Source: Pseudomonadota bacterium (GTDB lineage: Bacteria; Pseudomonadota; Alphaproteobacteria; Rhizobiales; Xanthobacteraceae). Taken from it: a stretch of DNA of 64,000 bases. Below are positions 1-8,526 of this stretch, one piece after another (positions within the stretch are counted from its first letter, which is position 1; every line of letters starts with the position of its first letter). The position numbers and the translations under genes were made by a program. Below the pieces are notes generated by a model. The model was given only the letters and a program-made list of their open reading frames with translations, was not told where the DNA came from and did no database searches. The stretch is from NCBI GenBank assembly GCA_023387735.1, contig JAEWHP010000023.1, forward strand, positions 124,001 to 188,000, written 5' to 3'.

Positions 1-834
1 CTTGGCCATCATCGGATAGGCCACGGTGCCGATCATGACGGTCGTGGCGACGCCCGATCCGGAGGGGCCGCCGAGCAGGAACGACGACAGCACCACGGTG
101 CGGCCGGCGCTGTTCGGTTTGCCGCCCATCAGCGCCAGCGAGAAATCGATGAAGAACTTGCCGGCGCCGGAATGCTGCAGGAACGCGCCATAGATGGTGA
201 ACAGGATGATCAGCGTCGCCGACACGTCGACTGCGACGCCGAAGATGCCTTCCAGCGTAATGAAGAGGTGGCCGACCAGACGATCCACGTCATAGCCGCG
301 ATGGGTCCAGGGCGCCGGCAAATGCGGTCCGAGCATCGCATAGGCGATGAACAGAATTGACACGACAGGCATGATCGGACCGGTCGTGCGCCGCGTCGCC
401 TCCAGCAGCAAGATGATGAATACGATGCCGACGATCACGTCCCAGCGGTCGGGCGCGGTGGCGCGGTCGGTGAAGTCCTCGCCGCCCCACAGCGCATAGA
501 TGATGGTCGCGATCGCTACGATCCCGGGCACGACGTCCCACCACCGCACGCGATTGCGAAACCGCGACGCCAGCGGAAACAGCAGGAAGCTCAGCACCAG
601 CGTGAAGGCGACGTGGGTGTAGCGAAGTTCCTGGGTCGGAACGATGGCGTAAGCCGCATAGAGATGGAACAGGCTCATGACCACGGCGATCGTGGTCGAA
701 ATTCTTCCCGGCCAGCCCATCAGGCGGTTGGCGGCGCCTTCTTCGGCCTCGACGAAGGATTCGGCCTTCTGCAGTGCCTCGTCCGAAACCGCGACGACCT
801 CATCGTTGCGCGGCGTTGTCTTCTCTGCAGCCAT
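1..834 (-). CDS. TRAP transporter fused permease (DctQM type), 3' part cut off by window
   Basis: Inner-membrane permease of a tripartite ATP-independent periplasmic (TRAP) transporter, probably of the TAXI type in which the small (4 TM) and large (12 TM) subunits are fused. The frame starts at ATG 834 and stays open for 278 codons to the window edge. A charged N-terminal stretch of about 45 residues is followed by several hydrophobic segments, and the end of the visible part carries the conserved TRAP large-subunit stretch GGPSGSGVATTVMIG. The substrate cannot be read from the permease; the matching periplasmic TAXI binding protein should lie beyond the left edge or elsewhere. The family call is fairly secure, the transported solute unknown. 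Confidence 0.85.
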   Translation of the reverse strand, partial: MAAEKTTPRNDEVVAVSDEALQKAESFVEAEEGAANRLMGWPGRISTTIAVVMSLFHLYAAYAIVPTQELRYTHVAFTLVLSFLLFPLASRFRNRVRWWDVVPGIVAIATIIYALWGGEDFTDRATAPDRWDVIVGIVFIILLLEATRRTTGPIMPVVSILFIAYAMLGPHLPAPWTHRGYDVDRLVGHLFITLEGIFGVAVDVSATLIILFTIYGAFLQHSGAGKFFIDFSLALMGGKPNSAGRTVVLSSFLLGGPSGSGVATTVMIGTVAYPMMAK

Positions 835-1036
835 GCTTCCCCCGGGGGCACCCTTGTCTCAGGCCCGGCTCCCGCGGGCCCGTTTCGCCGCGCATTCACC
901 CCGGTTTGGGTATCCGTGGCAAGGGGCTTATCGGCGTATGCCCGCCGGCGTCGCTTTAGCTCATCGGACAGGTTGACCCGGAAGCTCGATCCGGTCCAGT
1001 TTTCCGGCCAATTTGACGCCAAGGGAGAAGAAGTCG

Positions 1037-1840
1037 ATGGAACGGCTCAAGGGCAAGACGGCGATGGTGGTGGGTGCGGGATCGATCGGTCCCGGCTGGG
1101 GTAACGGCAAGGCGACGGCCGTGACCTTTGCTCGCGAAGGTGCGCAGGTGTTCTGCGTCGATCGCAACGGCGCCGCCGCGCAGGAAACCGTCGATATCAT
1201 CACCGGCGAAGGCGGCAAGGCGACCGCTTTCACCGCCGACGTCTCGCGCGAAGCCGAAGTGGCGGCGATGACGGCGGCGTGCCTGAAGGCCTATGGCCGC
1301 ATCGACGTGCTCGACAACAATGTCGGCATCGCCGAGATGGGCAACGTCGTCGAGGTCGACGAGGCGAGCTGGGATCACGTCTTCGCGGTCAATCTCAAGA
1401 GCGCCTATTTCGCCATGAAGCACGTCATCCCGGTGATGCAGAAGCAGGGCGGCGGCTCGATCATCAACATCTCGTCGATCGCCTCGATCCGGCACCTCGG
1501 GATTTCCTACGTCACCTATGGCGCCTCGAAGGCGGCGATGAACCAGATGACGAAGACGACTGCCGCGCAGTTCGCGCGCGATCATGTCCGCGTCAACTGC
1601 ATCCTGCCGGGCCTGATGAAAACGCCGATGGTCGCGCATTCCGCAGGCCTCGCGGCGAGCTATTCGGCCGGTGATGTCGAGGCGATGTGGCGGGCGCGCG
1701 ATGCGCAGGTGCCGATGGGCCACATGGGCGACGCCTGGGACGTCGCCAATGCAGCGCTGTTTCTGGCGTCCGACGAATCGAAATACGTCACCGGCATCGA
1801 GCTGGTGGTCGACGGCGGGATCACGGTGAAGGCGAGTTAA
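1037..1840 (+). CDS. SDR-family NAD(P)-dependent oxidoreductase
   Basis: Classical short-chain dehydrogenase of 267 residues. The N-terminal nucleotide-binding loop reads GAGSIGPGWGNGKA, a longer and more Gly-rich version than the usual TGxxxGIG. The NNAG position reads NNVG, catalytic Ser lies in ISSIAS, and the YxxxK pair is Y161/K165 (YGASK). I chose ATG 1037 because a GGGAGAAG ribosome-binding site lies just upstream, whereas the in-frame ATG at 1013 lacks one. It is divergent from the TRAP permease with about 200 bp between them, so the two may belong to one catabolic module. The substrate is not predictable. Confidence 0.9.
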   Translation: MERLKGKTAMVVGAGSIGPGWGNGKATAVTFAREGAQVFCVDRNGAAAQETVDIITGEGGKATAFTADVSREAEVAAMTAACLKAYGRIDVLDNNVGIAEMGNVVEVDEASWDHVFAVNLKSAYFAMKHVIPVMQKQGGGSIINISSIASIRHLGISYVTYGASKAAMNQMTKTTAAQFARDHVRVNCILPGLMKTPMVAHSAGLAASYSAGDVEAMWRARDAQVPMGHMGDAWDVANAALFLASDESKYVTGIELVVDGGITVKAS

Positions 1841-1842
1841 TG

Positions 1843-1876
1843 TTCCGAGGCGCGCGATTTGCTCGCGCCCCCGGAA
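1843..1876. repeat. Short GC-rich hairpin after the SDR gene
   Basis: Nested inverted arms (outer TTCCG/CGGAA, inner GGCGCG/CGCGCC) directly after the SDR stop codon. The outer arms and the following AATGACGG resemble the ends of the longer dispersed repeats at 5691 and 59319. There is no T-run, so it is more likely a short repeat remnant than an intrinsic terminator. Confidence 0.45.
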
Positions 1877-1894
1877 TGACGGAGCCACGTTCTG

Positions 1895-2665
1895 CTACTG
1901 CGCCATCGCCAATATGCCGCCCGCGAAGGAATGCCAGAGCGGGGAGACGCTGATCGGCCAGTTCAGGATCTTCACGGCGATCAGCGCGATGCCGCCATAG
2001 ACGTAGACCGGATGCGGCCGGCCGCGGGTGCGCCAGTCGAACACCATGGCGACCACGAGCAGCAGATAGGCGACGAAGGCCGGCGGGATCGTCACCGGCA
2101 CCGGCGGCGGGCCGGCGGGGCCGGGAGGCGCCAGGAAGGTGAGAAACCAGCGCGCGACGGCGGCGTCCAGCACCGAAATGCCGGCCAGCAGCATCAGCCG
2201 CTTGTGGATTTCGGGTCGGCGGATATTGGCGATCGCCAGCGCAAACACGATCGCGAAGAACAGAATTCCGCTGAGCGGGACGATCGCAAACGCGATCCCG
2301 TCATATGTCATTCCCGCGTCGGCGGAGCGCTTCATCGCATGTACCGCCACCAGGAAGCCGAAGATCGTCATCGCGGTTGCGAGCGAGACGCCGATCATCC
2401 CGATCGCCCGGTGCCGTGCGACTTTGCCGGATGCGGCAAGCCAGGTCTGGAACGCGAAATAGAGCGACCAGGCAAAGAACAATAGCCCGTGAAAATGAAC
2501 GACGGGCGAAGCCGAGAATGAACGGGTGGCGAGCGGCATCCAGTAGGTCGGCGCGAAGCCGACAAAGGCGACGGCCGTGCAGGCCAGCGCCATGTAGAAA
2601 TAGAAGTAGCCGGTTGAGGATTGCGCGAAAGCGCGCGGCGGATGGTAGTCGGTTAATGTGGTCAT
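1895..2665 (-). CDS. Multi-pass membrane protein of unknown function
   Basis: A 256-residue protein with about seven hydrophobic segments separated by short loops, and no cofactor motif I recognise with certainty. Conserved-looking His residues sit in or next to segments (FHGLLFFAW, RHRAIGM, EIHKRLML), an arrangement seen in several families of small heme- or metal-binding membrane proteins, but no function can be assigned. The gene ends convergently with the SDR gene. The ATG at 2665 is the only early start in frame. I regard it as a real conserved hypothetical because its codon usage is strongly GC3-biased and the hydrophobic pattern is regular. Confidence 0.75.
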   Translation of the reverse strand: MTTLTDYHPPRAFAQSSTGYFYFYMALACTAVAFVGFAPTYWMPLATRSFSASPVVHFHGLLFFAWSLYFAFQTWLAASGKVARHRAIGMIGVSLATAMTIFGFLVAVHAMKRSADAGMTYDGIAFAIVPLSGILFFAIVFALAIANIRRPEIHKRLMLLAGISVLDAAVARWFLTFLAPPGPAGPPPVPVTIPPAFVAYLLLVVAMVFDWRTRGRPHPVYVYGGIALIAVKILNWPISVSPLWHSFAGGILAMAQ

Positions 2666-2876
2666 GGTTCTTGAGTCTGCGAGACCTGTGAAAGGTTCAT
2701 GAATAATCGTTCGGCGGAATATCCTTCCGCGTGCAAAGTGGTGCGCTTTCCCCTACGTCACCTTTCGGTCAAAATCTGTGATCCGGATTACAGAGGAAAG
2801 TCGCAGGCTGCCGTTGTCGGAAACGCAACGCGCTTGCTAGGATCGTCGGCAATCAGCGCTTTCCCCGGATCAATCG

Positions 2877-3641
2877 ATGCAAGGCTTTACTTTCACCCGC
2901 AAACTGCTCGCGGCCTTCCTGCTGTGGATCGGATTTGCACATGATGCGTCCGCGACCCAGGTCGAGCCGGCCAAGGATTTGCGGATCGATCCGGCGCTCT
3001 GCCTTGCCGCGGCGCTCGCGCGGAACGACGACAAGACGCTGGACGTTTGCGGCGCGCTGATCAACAACGCCAAGACCGAGAAGCCCGATCGCATCAAGGC
3101 GCTGATCGCGCGCGCGACGGTCTACGAGCGCAAGGACATGATCGACCGCGCCATCACCGACTACGACAGCGTACTTCGCCTCGATCCGACGCTCGCCGAT
3201 ATCCATAACGCGCGCGGCGAACTCTGGCGCAAGAAGGGCGACCTGCCGAAGGCGGTGGCCGATTTCGCCGCCGCCATCAAGCTGAACCCGGATCATATTG
3301 CCGCCAGAGCCAACCACCGCTCGCTGGCGCTGGAACTGGAGCGGCTGGGGGCGCTGAAAGCGGTCGCGGGCAAGCCGAGTTTCAATTGCGCCACCGCCCG
3401 GCGCAAAGTTGAAAAAGCGATCTGCGCCGATCCTGCACTCGCCGATCTCGACCGGGAAGTCTACGGCTCATATGTCAGGGCAACCCGTGAATCGAAGAGC
3501 CCGCGACAGGCGAAAAATCTGCGACGCGAGCAGGAGGAGTTCATCGCCCGGCGCAATGCCGCGTACGGCCGGCCGGACTACGATCTGCAGAAGGCGATGC
3601 GACAGCGGCTGAAACAGATCAACGGGGCCGACGCTTACTAG
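2877..3641 (+). CDS. Exported TPR protein with LprI-like C-terminal domain
   Basis: A 254-residue exported protein. Residues 1-23 look like a Sec signal peptide ending near ASA. Residues about 50-145 contain TPR-like helix pairs (ARATVYERKDMIDRAITDY; LRLDPTLADIHNARGEL; KAVADFAAAIKLNPDHI). The C-terminal 80 residues (FNCATARRKVEKAICADPALADLDREV and following) match the Cys-containing pattern of the LprI/lysozyme-inhibitor-type family (DUF1311). The combination suggests a periplasmic protein-protein interaction role at the cell wall; the exact function is unknown. It stands alone between convergent and codirectional neighbours. Confidence 0.8.
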   Translation: MQGFTFTRKLLAAFLLWIGFAHDASATQVEPAKDLRIDPALCLAAALARNDDKTLDVCGALINNAKTEKPDRIKALIARATVYERKDMIDRAITDYDSVLRLDPTLADIHNARGELWRKKGDLPKAVADFAAAIKLNPDHIAARANHRSLALELERLGALKAVAGKPSFNCATARRKVEKAICADPALADLDREVYGSYVRATRESKSPRQAKNLRREQEEFIARRNAAYGRPDYDLQKAMRQRLKQINGADAY

Positions 3642-3769
3642 CGTGGCCATCTGTTGAGGCTTGATCTGGCGCAACTTCCCGTGACAATGCCTGGCATAAA
3701 GCCTTGCCCAGCCGTCAAACCCGGGGTCACCCGGCCGCGACGGCGGAGTGCGCGACCGGGAGAGACGCC

Positions 3770-5680
3770 ATGAATATCCACGGGAAAAGCAGGTACCATG
3801 AGGTCCATGCCCGCTCGCTGGCCGATCCCGAGGGATTTTGGGCCGAAGCGGCGCGGGAGATCGACTGGATCGAGCCGGCCAAAAAGATCTTCGATCCCGC
3901 GATGGGGGCGTATGGCCGCTGGTTCGCCGGCGCCGTGGTCAACACCTGCTATAACGCGCTCGACCGCCACGTTGCGGGCGGCCGCGCCGACCAGGTGGCG
4001 CTGATCCACGATTCGCCGCTCACCAACTCGATCTCGAAATTCACCTATGCCGAGATGCTGAAGGAGGTGCAGACGCTCGCCGCGATTATGCAGGACTTCG
4101 GCGTCAGCAAAGGGGACCGCGTCATCCTCTACATGCCGCTGGTGCCGGAAGCGGTGTTCGCGATGCTGGCCTGCGCGCGGATCGGCGCGGTGCATTCGGT
4201 GGTGTTCGGTGGCTTCGCCGCGAAGGAACTCGCAACCCGGATCGAGGACGCCAAGCCGAAACTGATTTTCTCGGCAAGCTGCGGCATCGAGCCCGGCCGC
4301 ATCGTGCAATACAAGCCGCTGCTCGACGAGGCGATCAGGCTTTCGAGCGTCAAGCCGCAGGCCTGCGTCATCCTGCAGCGGCCGCAGCAGCTTTGCGAAC
4401 TCGCGGCCGGCCGCGACCACGACTGGGCAACGCTCCGCCGCGCCGCGCTCGATGCCGGGAAAACCGCGCCGTGCACGCCGGTGCTGGCGACCGATCCCCT
4501 CTACATACTCTACACCTCGGGCACGACCGGCATTCCCAAGGGCGTCGTGCGCGACAATGGCGGGCATCTGGTCGCGCTGAAATGGTCGATGTTCAACCTC
4601 TACGGCGTCAAGCCCGGCGAGGTCTGGTGGTGCGGCTCCGACATCGGCTGGGTCGTCGGCCACAGCTACATCGTCTACGGGCCGCTGATTCATGGCGCGA
4701 CTTCGATCATGTATGAGGGCAAGCCGGTCGGCACGCCGGATGCCGGTGCGTTCTGGCGCGCGATCTCCGAACACAAGGCAGTCGCGCTGTTCACCGCGCC
4801 GACCGCGTTCCGCGCCATCCGCAAGGAAGATCCGGACGGCGCGTTCATCCGCAAATACGATTTGTCGAAATTCCGTACGCTGTTTCTCGCCGGCGAACGT
4901 GCCGATCCGCCGACGGTGGAGTGGGCGGAAGCGCAGTTGAAGGTGCCTGTGATCGACCACTGGTGGCAGACCGAAACCGGCTGGTGCATCGCCGGCAATC
5001 CGGTGGGGCTGGGCATGCTTCCGGTCAAGCATGGTTCGCCGACCGTGCCGATGCCGGGCTATCAGGTCGATGTCGTCGACGAGGCCGCCAAGCCCGTCGC
5101 AGCGGGCACCATGGGTTCGATCGTGATCAAGCTGCCGATGCCGCCGGCCTGCCTGCCGACGCTGTGGGAGCAGGATGCGCGCTTCAAGGAAGCGTACCTC
5201 ACCGAGTTCCCCGGCTATTACAAGACCTCCGATGCGGGCTACAAGGACGACGACGGCTATGTCTGGGTGATGGGCCGTACCGACGACATCATCAATGTCG
5301 CCGGCCACCGGCTCTCCACCGGCGGCATGGAGGAAATCCTCGCTTCCCACCCCGATGTCGCCGAATGTGCGGTGCTCGGCATCAAGGATGCGATCAAGGG
5401 CGAGGTGCCCTGCGGCTTTCTGGTGCTGAAGGCCGGCGTGACTCGCCCGCCCATCGAGATCGAAAAGGAGATCGTGGCGCTGGTGCGCGACAAGCTCGGT
5501 CCGGTCGCAGCCTTCAAGCTTGCCATCACCGTCGGCCGGCTTCCGAAGACGCGCTCGGGCAAGATCCTGCGCGGCACCATCAAGAAGATCGCCGACGGCG
5601 AGAGCTGGACCATGCCTGCCACGATCGAGGATCCCAAGGTACTCGACGAGATCGGCGACGCGCTGAAGGGCAGGGTGTGA
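3770..5680 (+). CDS. prpE: Propionyl-CoA synthetase
   Basis: AMP-forming propionate-CoA ligase of 636 residues that activates propionate through propionyl-AMP for the 2-methylcitrate or methylmalonyl route. The AMP-binding loop is YTSGTTGIPKGVV, followed by RDNGGH as typical of PrpE rather than acetyl-CoA synthetase. The N-terminal ACAS domain motif is present (YHEVHARSLADPEGFW), as are WWQTETGW and the C-terminal LPKTRSGKILRGT with the acetylatable Lys at about K598. ATG 3770 is preceded by GGGAGAG; the in-frame ATG at 3704 would add 22 low-complexity residues and has no such site. No prpBCD genes are adjacent. Confidence 0.93.
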   Translation: MNIHGKSRYHEVHARSLADPEGFWAEAAREIDWIEPAKKIFDPAMGAYGRWFAGAVVNTCYNALDRHVAGGRADQVALIHDSPLTNSISKFTYAEMLKEVQTLAAIMQDFGVSKGDRVILYMPLVPEAVFAMLACARIGAVHSVVFGGFAAKELATRIEDAKPKLIFSASCGIEPGRIVQYKPLLDEAIRLSSVKPQACVILQRPQQLCELAAGRDHDWATLRRAALDAGKTAPCTPVLATDPLYILYTSGTTGIPKGVVRDNGGHLVALKWSMFNLYGVKPGEVWWCGSDIGWVVGHSYIVYGPLIHGATSIMYEGKPVGTPDAGAFWRAISEHKAVALFTAPTAFRAIRKEDPDGAFIRKYDLSKFRTLFLAGERADPPTVEWAEAQLKVPVIDHWWQTETGWCIAGNPVGLGMLPVKHGSPTVPMPGYQVDVVDEAAKPVAAGTMGSIVIKLPMPPACLPTLWEQDARFKEAYLTEFPGYYKTSDAGYKDDDGYVWVMGRTDDIINVAGHRLSTGGMEEILASHPDVAECAVLGIKDAIKGEVPCGFLVLKAGVTRPPIEIEKEIVALVRDKLGPVAAFKLAITVGRLPKTRSGKILRGTIKKIADGESWTMPATIEDPKVLDEIGDALKGRV

Positions 5681-5690
5681 TCATCGTGTC

Positions 5691-5766
5691 CGTCATTCCG
5701 GGGCGATGCGAAGCATCGAACCCGGAATCTCGAGATTCCGGGTTCGCTTCGCGCCCCGGAATGACG
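5691..5766. repeat. Dispersed palindromic repeat (CATTCCGGGG...CCCCGGAATG class)
   Basis: A long imperfect palindrome. The outer arms CGTCATTCCGGGGCG and CGCCCCGGAATGACG enclose an inner hairpin with arms AACCCGGAATCT and AGATTCCGGGTT. The copy at 59319 has the same end motifs and inner GGATTCCGGGTT. Such elements occur between many Bradyrhizobium genes. It probably folds in the prpE transcript and may serve as its 3' end. Confidence 0.75.
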
Positions 5767-5776
5767 TTGTTCCCCA

Positions 5777-5886
5777 TCATACCCGGGCTTGACCCGGGCA
5801 TCCATCTTCGTCAAAGCGAACTGCCATCTTTTCGATGGATTGCCGGGTCATCCCCGATCGAGTCGGGGACAGGTGCCCGGCATTGA
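5777..5886. repeat. Second dispersed repeat, composed of several small hairpins
   Basis: Directly after the previous repeat lies a unit with small hairpins: ACCCGGGCTTGACCCGGG, then GATGG-type arms (CATCTTTTCGATG), then CCCCGATCGAGTCGGGG, ending GTGCCCGGCAT. The pattern (CCGGGCTTGACCCGGGCATCCATC) is a known style of interspersed element in rhizobial genomes. It reaches to within 5 bp of the possible early start of the lipoprotein gene, so it forms most of that gene's upstream region. Confidence 0.65.
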
Positions 5887-5911
5887 CCAGATGGAAAATG
5901 GGAGCTCCGAA

Positions 5912-6181
5912 ATGCAGGCCGGAATCGCAAAACGCTTCATCGTCCTGCTGCTGGCAGCGCCCTTGCTCGCCGGCTGCCTCGAGCGCGGCCAGCCCACCAT
6001 GGTCGACACCAGCGCCGACGACGACGCGTTCTGCCGCGCCAACAATGTCGCGGTGGGCTCGAACGATTACGTCATCTGCCGCAAGAACCGCGACGTGCAG
6101 CGCGGCAACGCCAATGCGCGCACAGATCGTGCCCAGCGCAATATGGCCGAGCAGATGCTGAACAATCCGACGCGACCGTGA
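5912..6181 (+). CDS. Small putative lipoprotein
   Basis: An 89-residue protein with a lipoprotein signal peptide: positive N-terminus, hydrophobic stretch and lipobox LLAGC with the lipidated Cys at residue 22. The mature part has two further Cys (DAFCRANNVAVG, YVICRKNRDVQ) that could pair, and ends in a charged Arg/Asn-rich tail. ATG 5912 is preceded by GGGAG at good distance; ATG 5891 is an alternative with seven more residues. The function is unknown. It is followed after 13 bp by the DUF6494 gene, so the two are probably cotranscribed. Confidence 0.75.
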   Translation: MQAGIAKRFIVLLLAAPLLAGCLERGQPTMVDTSADDDAFCRANNVAVGSNDYVICRKNRDVQRGNANARTDRAQRNMAEQMLNNPTRP

Positions 6182-6194
6182 CCGGGAGGCCATC

Positions 6195-6401
6195 ATGAAT
6201 GAAGACGTCTTCAACACCAGCATGCGCAGGTTTCTCAAGAAGGTCGGCATCACCTCGCAACGCGAGATCGAAAAAGCCGTGCGTGACGCAGTCGAGGCCG
6301 GCAAGCTCAAGGGTAACGAGAAACTGCCGGCGAAGGTGGTGCTGACGCTCGGCGGCGTCACGCTATCGCACGAGATCACCGACGAGATCGAGCTGGGGTA
6401 G
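6195..6401 (+). CDS. DUF6494 family small protein
   Basis: A 68-residue acidic protein (MNEDVFNTSMRRFLKKVGIT and following) that matches the pattern I know from DUF6494: an N-terminal helix that starts the family, a central REIEKAV segment, and a final pair of short beta strands (KVVLTLGG, SHEITDEIEL). It has no signal peptide or TM segment and is likely cytosolic. GGGAGG precedes the ATG at 6195. The function is unknown; it is probably in one operon with the lipoprotein gene. Confidence 0.7.
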   Translation: MNEDVFNTSMRRFLKKVGITSQREIEKAVRDAVEAGKLKGNEKLPAKVVLTLGGVTLSHEITDEIELG

Positions 6402-6412
6402 TGAAGATCTTG

Positions 6413-6543
6413 CCCTCGCCCCTTGTGGGAGAGGGTGGCACCTCACGAAGTGAGGTGACGGGTGAGGGGTTCTCTCCGCGGAGACAGACCCCTCATCCGG
6501 CACGGACTTCGTCCGCGCCACCTTCTCCCATAAGGGGAGAAGG
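6413..6543. repeat. Dispersed inverted repeat, copy A (CCCTCGCCCCTTGTGGGAGAGGG class)
   Basis: Ends are inverted: CCCCTTGTGGGAGAGGGTGG at the left and CCACCTTCTCCCATAAGGGG at the right. They flank inner hairpins (CCTCACGAAGTGAGG; GCACGGACTTCGTCCG) and the words GGTGAGGGGTTCTCTCCGCG and CCCCTCATCCGG. A clearly related copy lies at 9958-10103. It sits between the convergent DUF6494 and trcR genes. Confidence 0.85.
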
Positions 6544-6565
6544 AAGAACCGACGCACTTCCACAT

Positions 6566-6598
6566 TAAAAACGCGGCAGGTTGTCCTGCCGCGTTCCG
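6566..6598 (-). terminator. Rho-independent terminator of trcR
   Basis: Read on the minus strand: GAACGCGGCAGGACAACC then TGCCGCGTTTTT, a stem of about ten G/C-rich pairs (AACGCGGCAGG with CCTGCCGCGTT) followed by a run of T. It lies about 25 bp after the trcR stop codon. Confidence 0.85.
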
Positions 6599-6623
6599 AA
6601 AATCAGCAATCGATTGCGCGAAT

Positions 6624-7322
6624 TTATTCGTCGTCCTGATCCTGCCGCTTGCCGCCGATCGTCTTGAGCTTGGCGAACACCGCGTCGACGTTGAGGTCGT
6701 CTTCGGTCTTCTCGCTCGTCTCGAACTCCGGCTCCTTCTTGGTGGTCTCGGAGGCCGGCAGCAGCGTCGCGCCGCCGTAGGCCGCGGGCACCGGCTTTTC
6801 CTTGGCGGCGCGCTGCACTTCGAAATCGAGTTCGATCTGCGAGCACAGGCCGAGCGTTACCGGGTCCATCGGCGTCAGCGTCGAGGCGTTCCAGTGGGTG
6901 CGGTCGCGGACGGAGGCGATGGTTGTCTTGGTGGTGCCGACGAGGCGCATGATCTGCGCATCCTTCAGCTCCGGGTGATTGCGCACCAGCCACAAGATCG
7001 CGCTCGGACGCTCGTGGCGGCGTGACACCGGGGTGTAGCGCGGTCCCTTCTTCTTGGCGGCGGGGGGCAGGGTGACCTTGCTCTCGCCGAGCTTGAGCCG
7101 GTAGTTCGGGTCCTTTTCGCCCTTTTCGATCTCGTCGCGGGTCAGCTGGCCGGTCGAAATCGGGTCCATGCCCTTGATGCCCTGGGCGGCGTCGCCGTCG
7201 GCGATGGCGCGGACCTCGAGCGGGTGCATCTTGGTGAAATCGGCGACCTGGTCGAAGGTCAGCGCGGTATTGTCAACCAGCCACACGGCAGTCGCTTTTG
7301 GCATCAGCGGCGCATTGCTCAT
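6624..7322 (-). CDS. trcR: Cell-cycle transcriptional regulator TrcR (DUF1013)
   Basis: A 232-residue cytosolic protein matching the alphaproteobacterial DUF1013/TrcR family: N-terminal MSNAPLMPKATAVWLVDNTA, a DNA-binding-type helical region (LTFDQVADFTKMHPLEVRAI), a second HTH-like segment (AQIMRLVGTTKTTIASVRDR), the strongly conserved LTPMDPVTLGLCSQ region, and an acidic tail. In Caulobacter the family is associated with control of cell-cycle transcription; here the role is inferred by homology. ATG 7322 is the family's conserved start; an in-frame ATG at 7349 would add nine residues. A clear intrinsic terminator follows. Confidence 0.9.
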   Translation of the reverse strand: MSNAPLMPKATAVWLVDNTALTFDQVADFTKMHPLEVRAIADGDAAQGIKGMDPISTGQLTRDEIEKGEKDPNYRLKLGESKVTLPPAAKKKGPRYTPVSRRHERPSAILWLVRNHPELKDAQIMRLVGTTKTTIASVRDRTHWNASTLTPMDPVTLGLCSQIELDFEVQRAAKEKPVPAAYGGATLLPASETTKKEPEFETSEKTEDDLNVDAVFAKLKTIGGKRQDQDDE

Positions 7323-7540
7323 GGCAAATCTCCTTTGTGCCTCGCCCACCCCTTTTGGGGGCGAAGCCTATGGTCATCGGTGATGACGGGAATTAGGGCG
7401 CTATATACGCCTTCCCGGGGTATTGGCGCAATGGTCTGCTATAGTGTCTTGACAGAGCCCCAAAGCAGTCCCAAGTCCTTATCCGAATTGGCCGTTCCCT
7501 GCCCGCCGGCACGGGGTGATTCGGTCTCCGAGAGAGCCCC

Positions 7541-8503
7541 ATGTCAGCCAAACCAGACCTGAGAATCGTGCTTTGTTCTCCCCGTGGCTTCTGCGCCGGG
7601 GTGGTGCGGGCCATTGATACCGTCGAGCGGGCGCTCGCGATCTATGGCGCCCCGGTCTACGTCCGTCACGAAATCGTGCACAACCGCTATGTTGTCGACA
7701 GCCTGAAGACCAAGGGCGCGATTTTCGTCGAGGAACTTGCCGAGATTCCGGACAATACCAATGCACCGGTGGTATTTTCGGCCCATGGAGTTCCGAAGTC
7801 GGTTCCGGCGGACGCCCGGGCCCGCAATTTCTTCTCGCTGGATGCGACCTGCCCGCTGGTCACGAAAGTGCACCGCGAGGCCGCCATCCACTTCAAGCGT
7901 GGCCGCGAAATCCTGCTGATCGGGCATTCGCACCATCCGGAAGTGGTCGGCACGCTCGGCCAGTTGCCGCCGGGTGCGGTGACGCTGATCGAGACCGCGG
8001 AAGATGCCAAGACGTTTACGCCGAAGGATCCCGATAACCTCGCCTTCGTGACGCAGACGACGCTGTCGATCGATGACACCGCGGAGATCGTTGCGCTGCT
8101 GAAGGCGCGTTTCCCGAACATCAACGGGCCGCACAAGGAAGACATCTGCTACGCCACCACCAACCGTCAGCTCGCGGTGAAGAAGGTGGCGCCGGTGGTC
8201 GATGCGCTGATCGTGGTCGGCGCGCCGAACTCGTCGAACTCGCAGCGCCTGCGCGAAGTCGCCGAGCGCGAGGGCTGCAAGATTGCGATCCTGGCGCAGC
8301 GCGCCTCGGATCTCGACTGGTCGCGTTTCGAGGGCATCAAGAGCCTTGGCATCACCGCGGGCGCGTCTGCGCCCGAAGTGATCGTCGAGGAAATCATGGG
8401 CGCCTTCGCCGAGCGCTACCACCTGCATGTGGAGACGGTCTCGGCTGCGGAAGAGAACGAGTTCTTCCCGCTGCCGCGCTCGCTGCGACCCGACGCCGCC
8501 TAA
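7541..8503 (+). CDS. ispH: 4-hydroxy-3-methylbut-2-enyl diphosphate reductase
   Basis: Last enzyme of the MEP isoprenoid pathway: an iron-sulfur protein that reduces HMBPP to IPP and DMAPP. It has 320 residues. The three cluster-ligand Cys lie in SPRGFCAGV, SLDATCPLVTKVH and KEDICYATTNRQ. The conserved His residues (VRHEIVHN, IGHSHHPEV), the TQTTLS stretch and GAPNSSNSQRL are also present. It starts ispH-thrB-rnhA, a compact run in which thrB follows after 23 bp and rnhA overlaps thrB, so the three are probably one transcript. Confidence 0.96.
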   Translation: MSAKPDLRIVLCSPRGFCAGVVRAIDTVERALAIYGAPVYVRHEIVHNRYVVDSLKTKGAIFVEELAEIPDNTNAPVVFSAHGVPKSVPADARARNFFSLDATCPLVTKVHREAAIHFKRGREILLIGHSHHPEVVGTLGQLPPGAVTLIETAEDAKTFTPKDPDNLAFVTQTTLSIDDTAEIVALLKARFPNINGPHKEDICYATTNRQLAVKKVAPVVDALIVVGAPNSSNSQRLREVAEREGCKIAILAQRASDLDWSRFEGIKSLGITAGASAPEVIVEEIMGAFAERYHLHVETVSAAEENEFFPLPRSLRPDAA

Positions 8504-8526
8504 GGTCTCACCAACAAGGTACTGAC

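Noticed and set aside
3638..5350. A 570-codon minus-strand open frame opposite prpE
   Set aside because: Antisense shadow of a clear propionyl-CoA synthetase, with Arg/His-rich low-quality protein.
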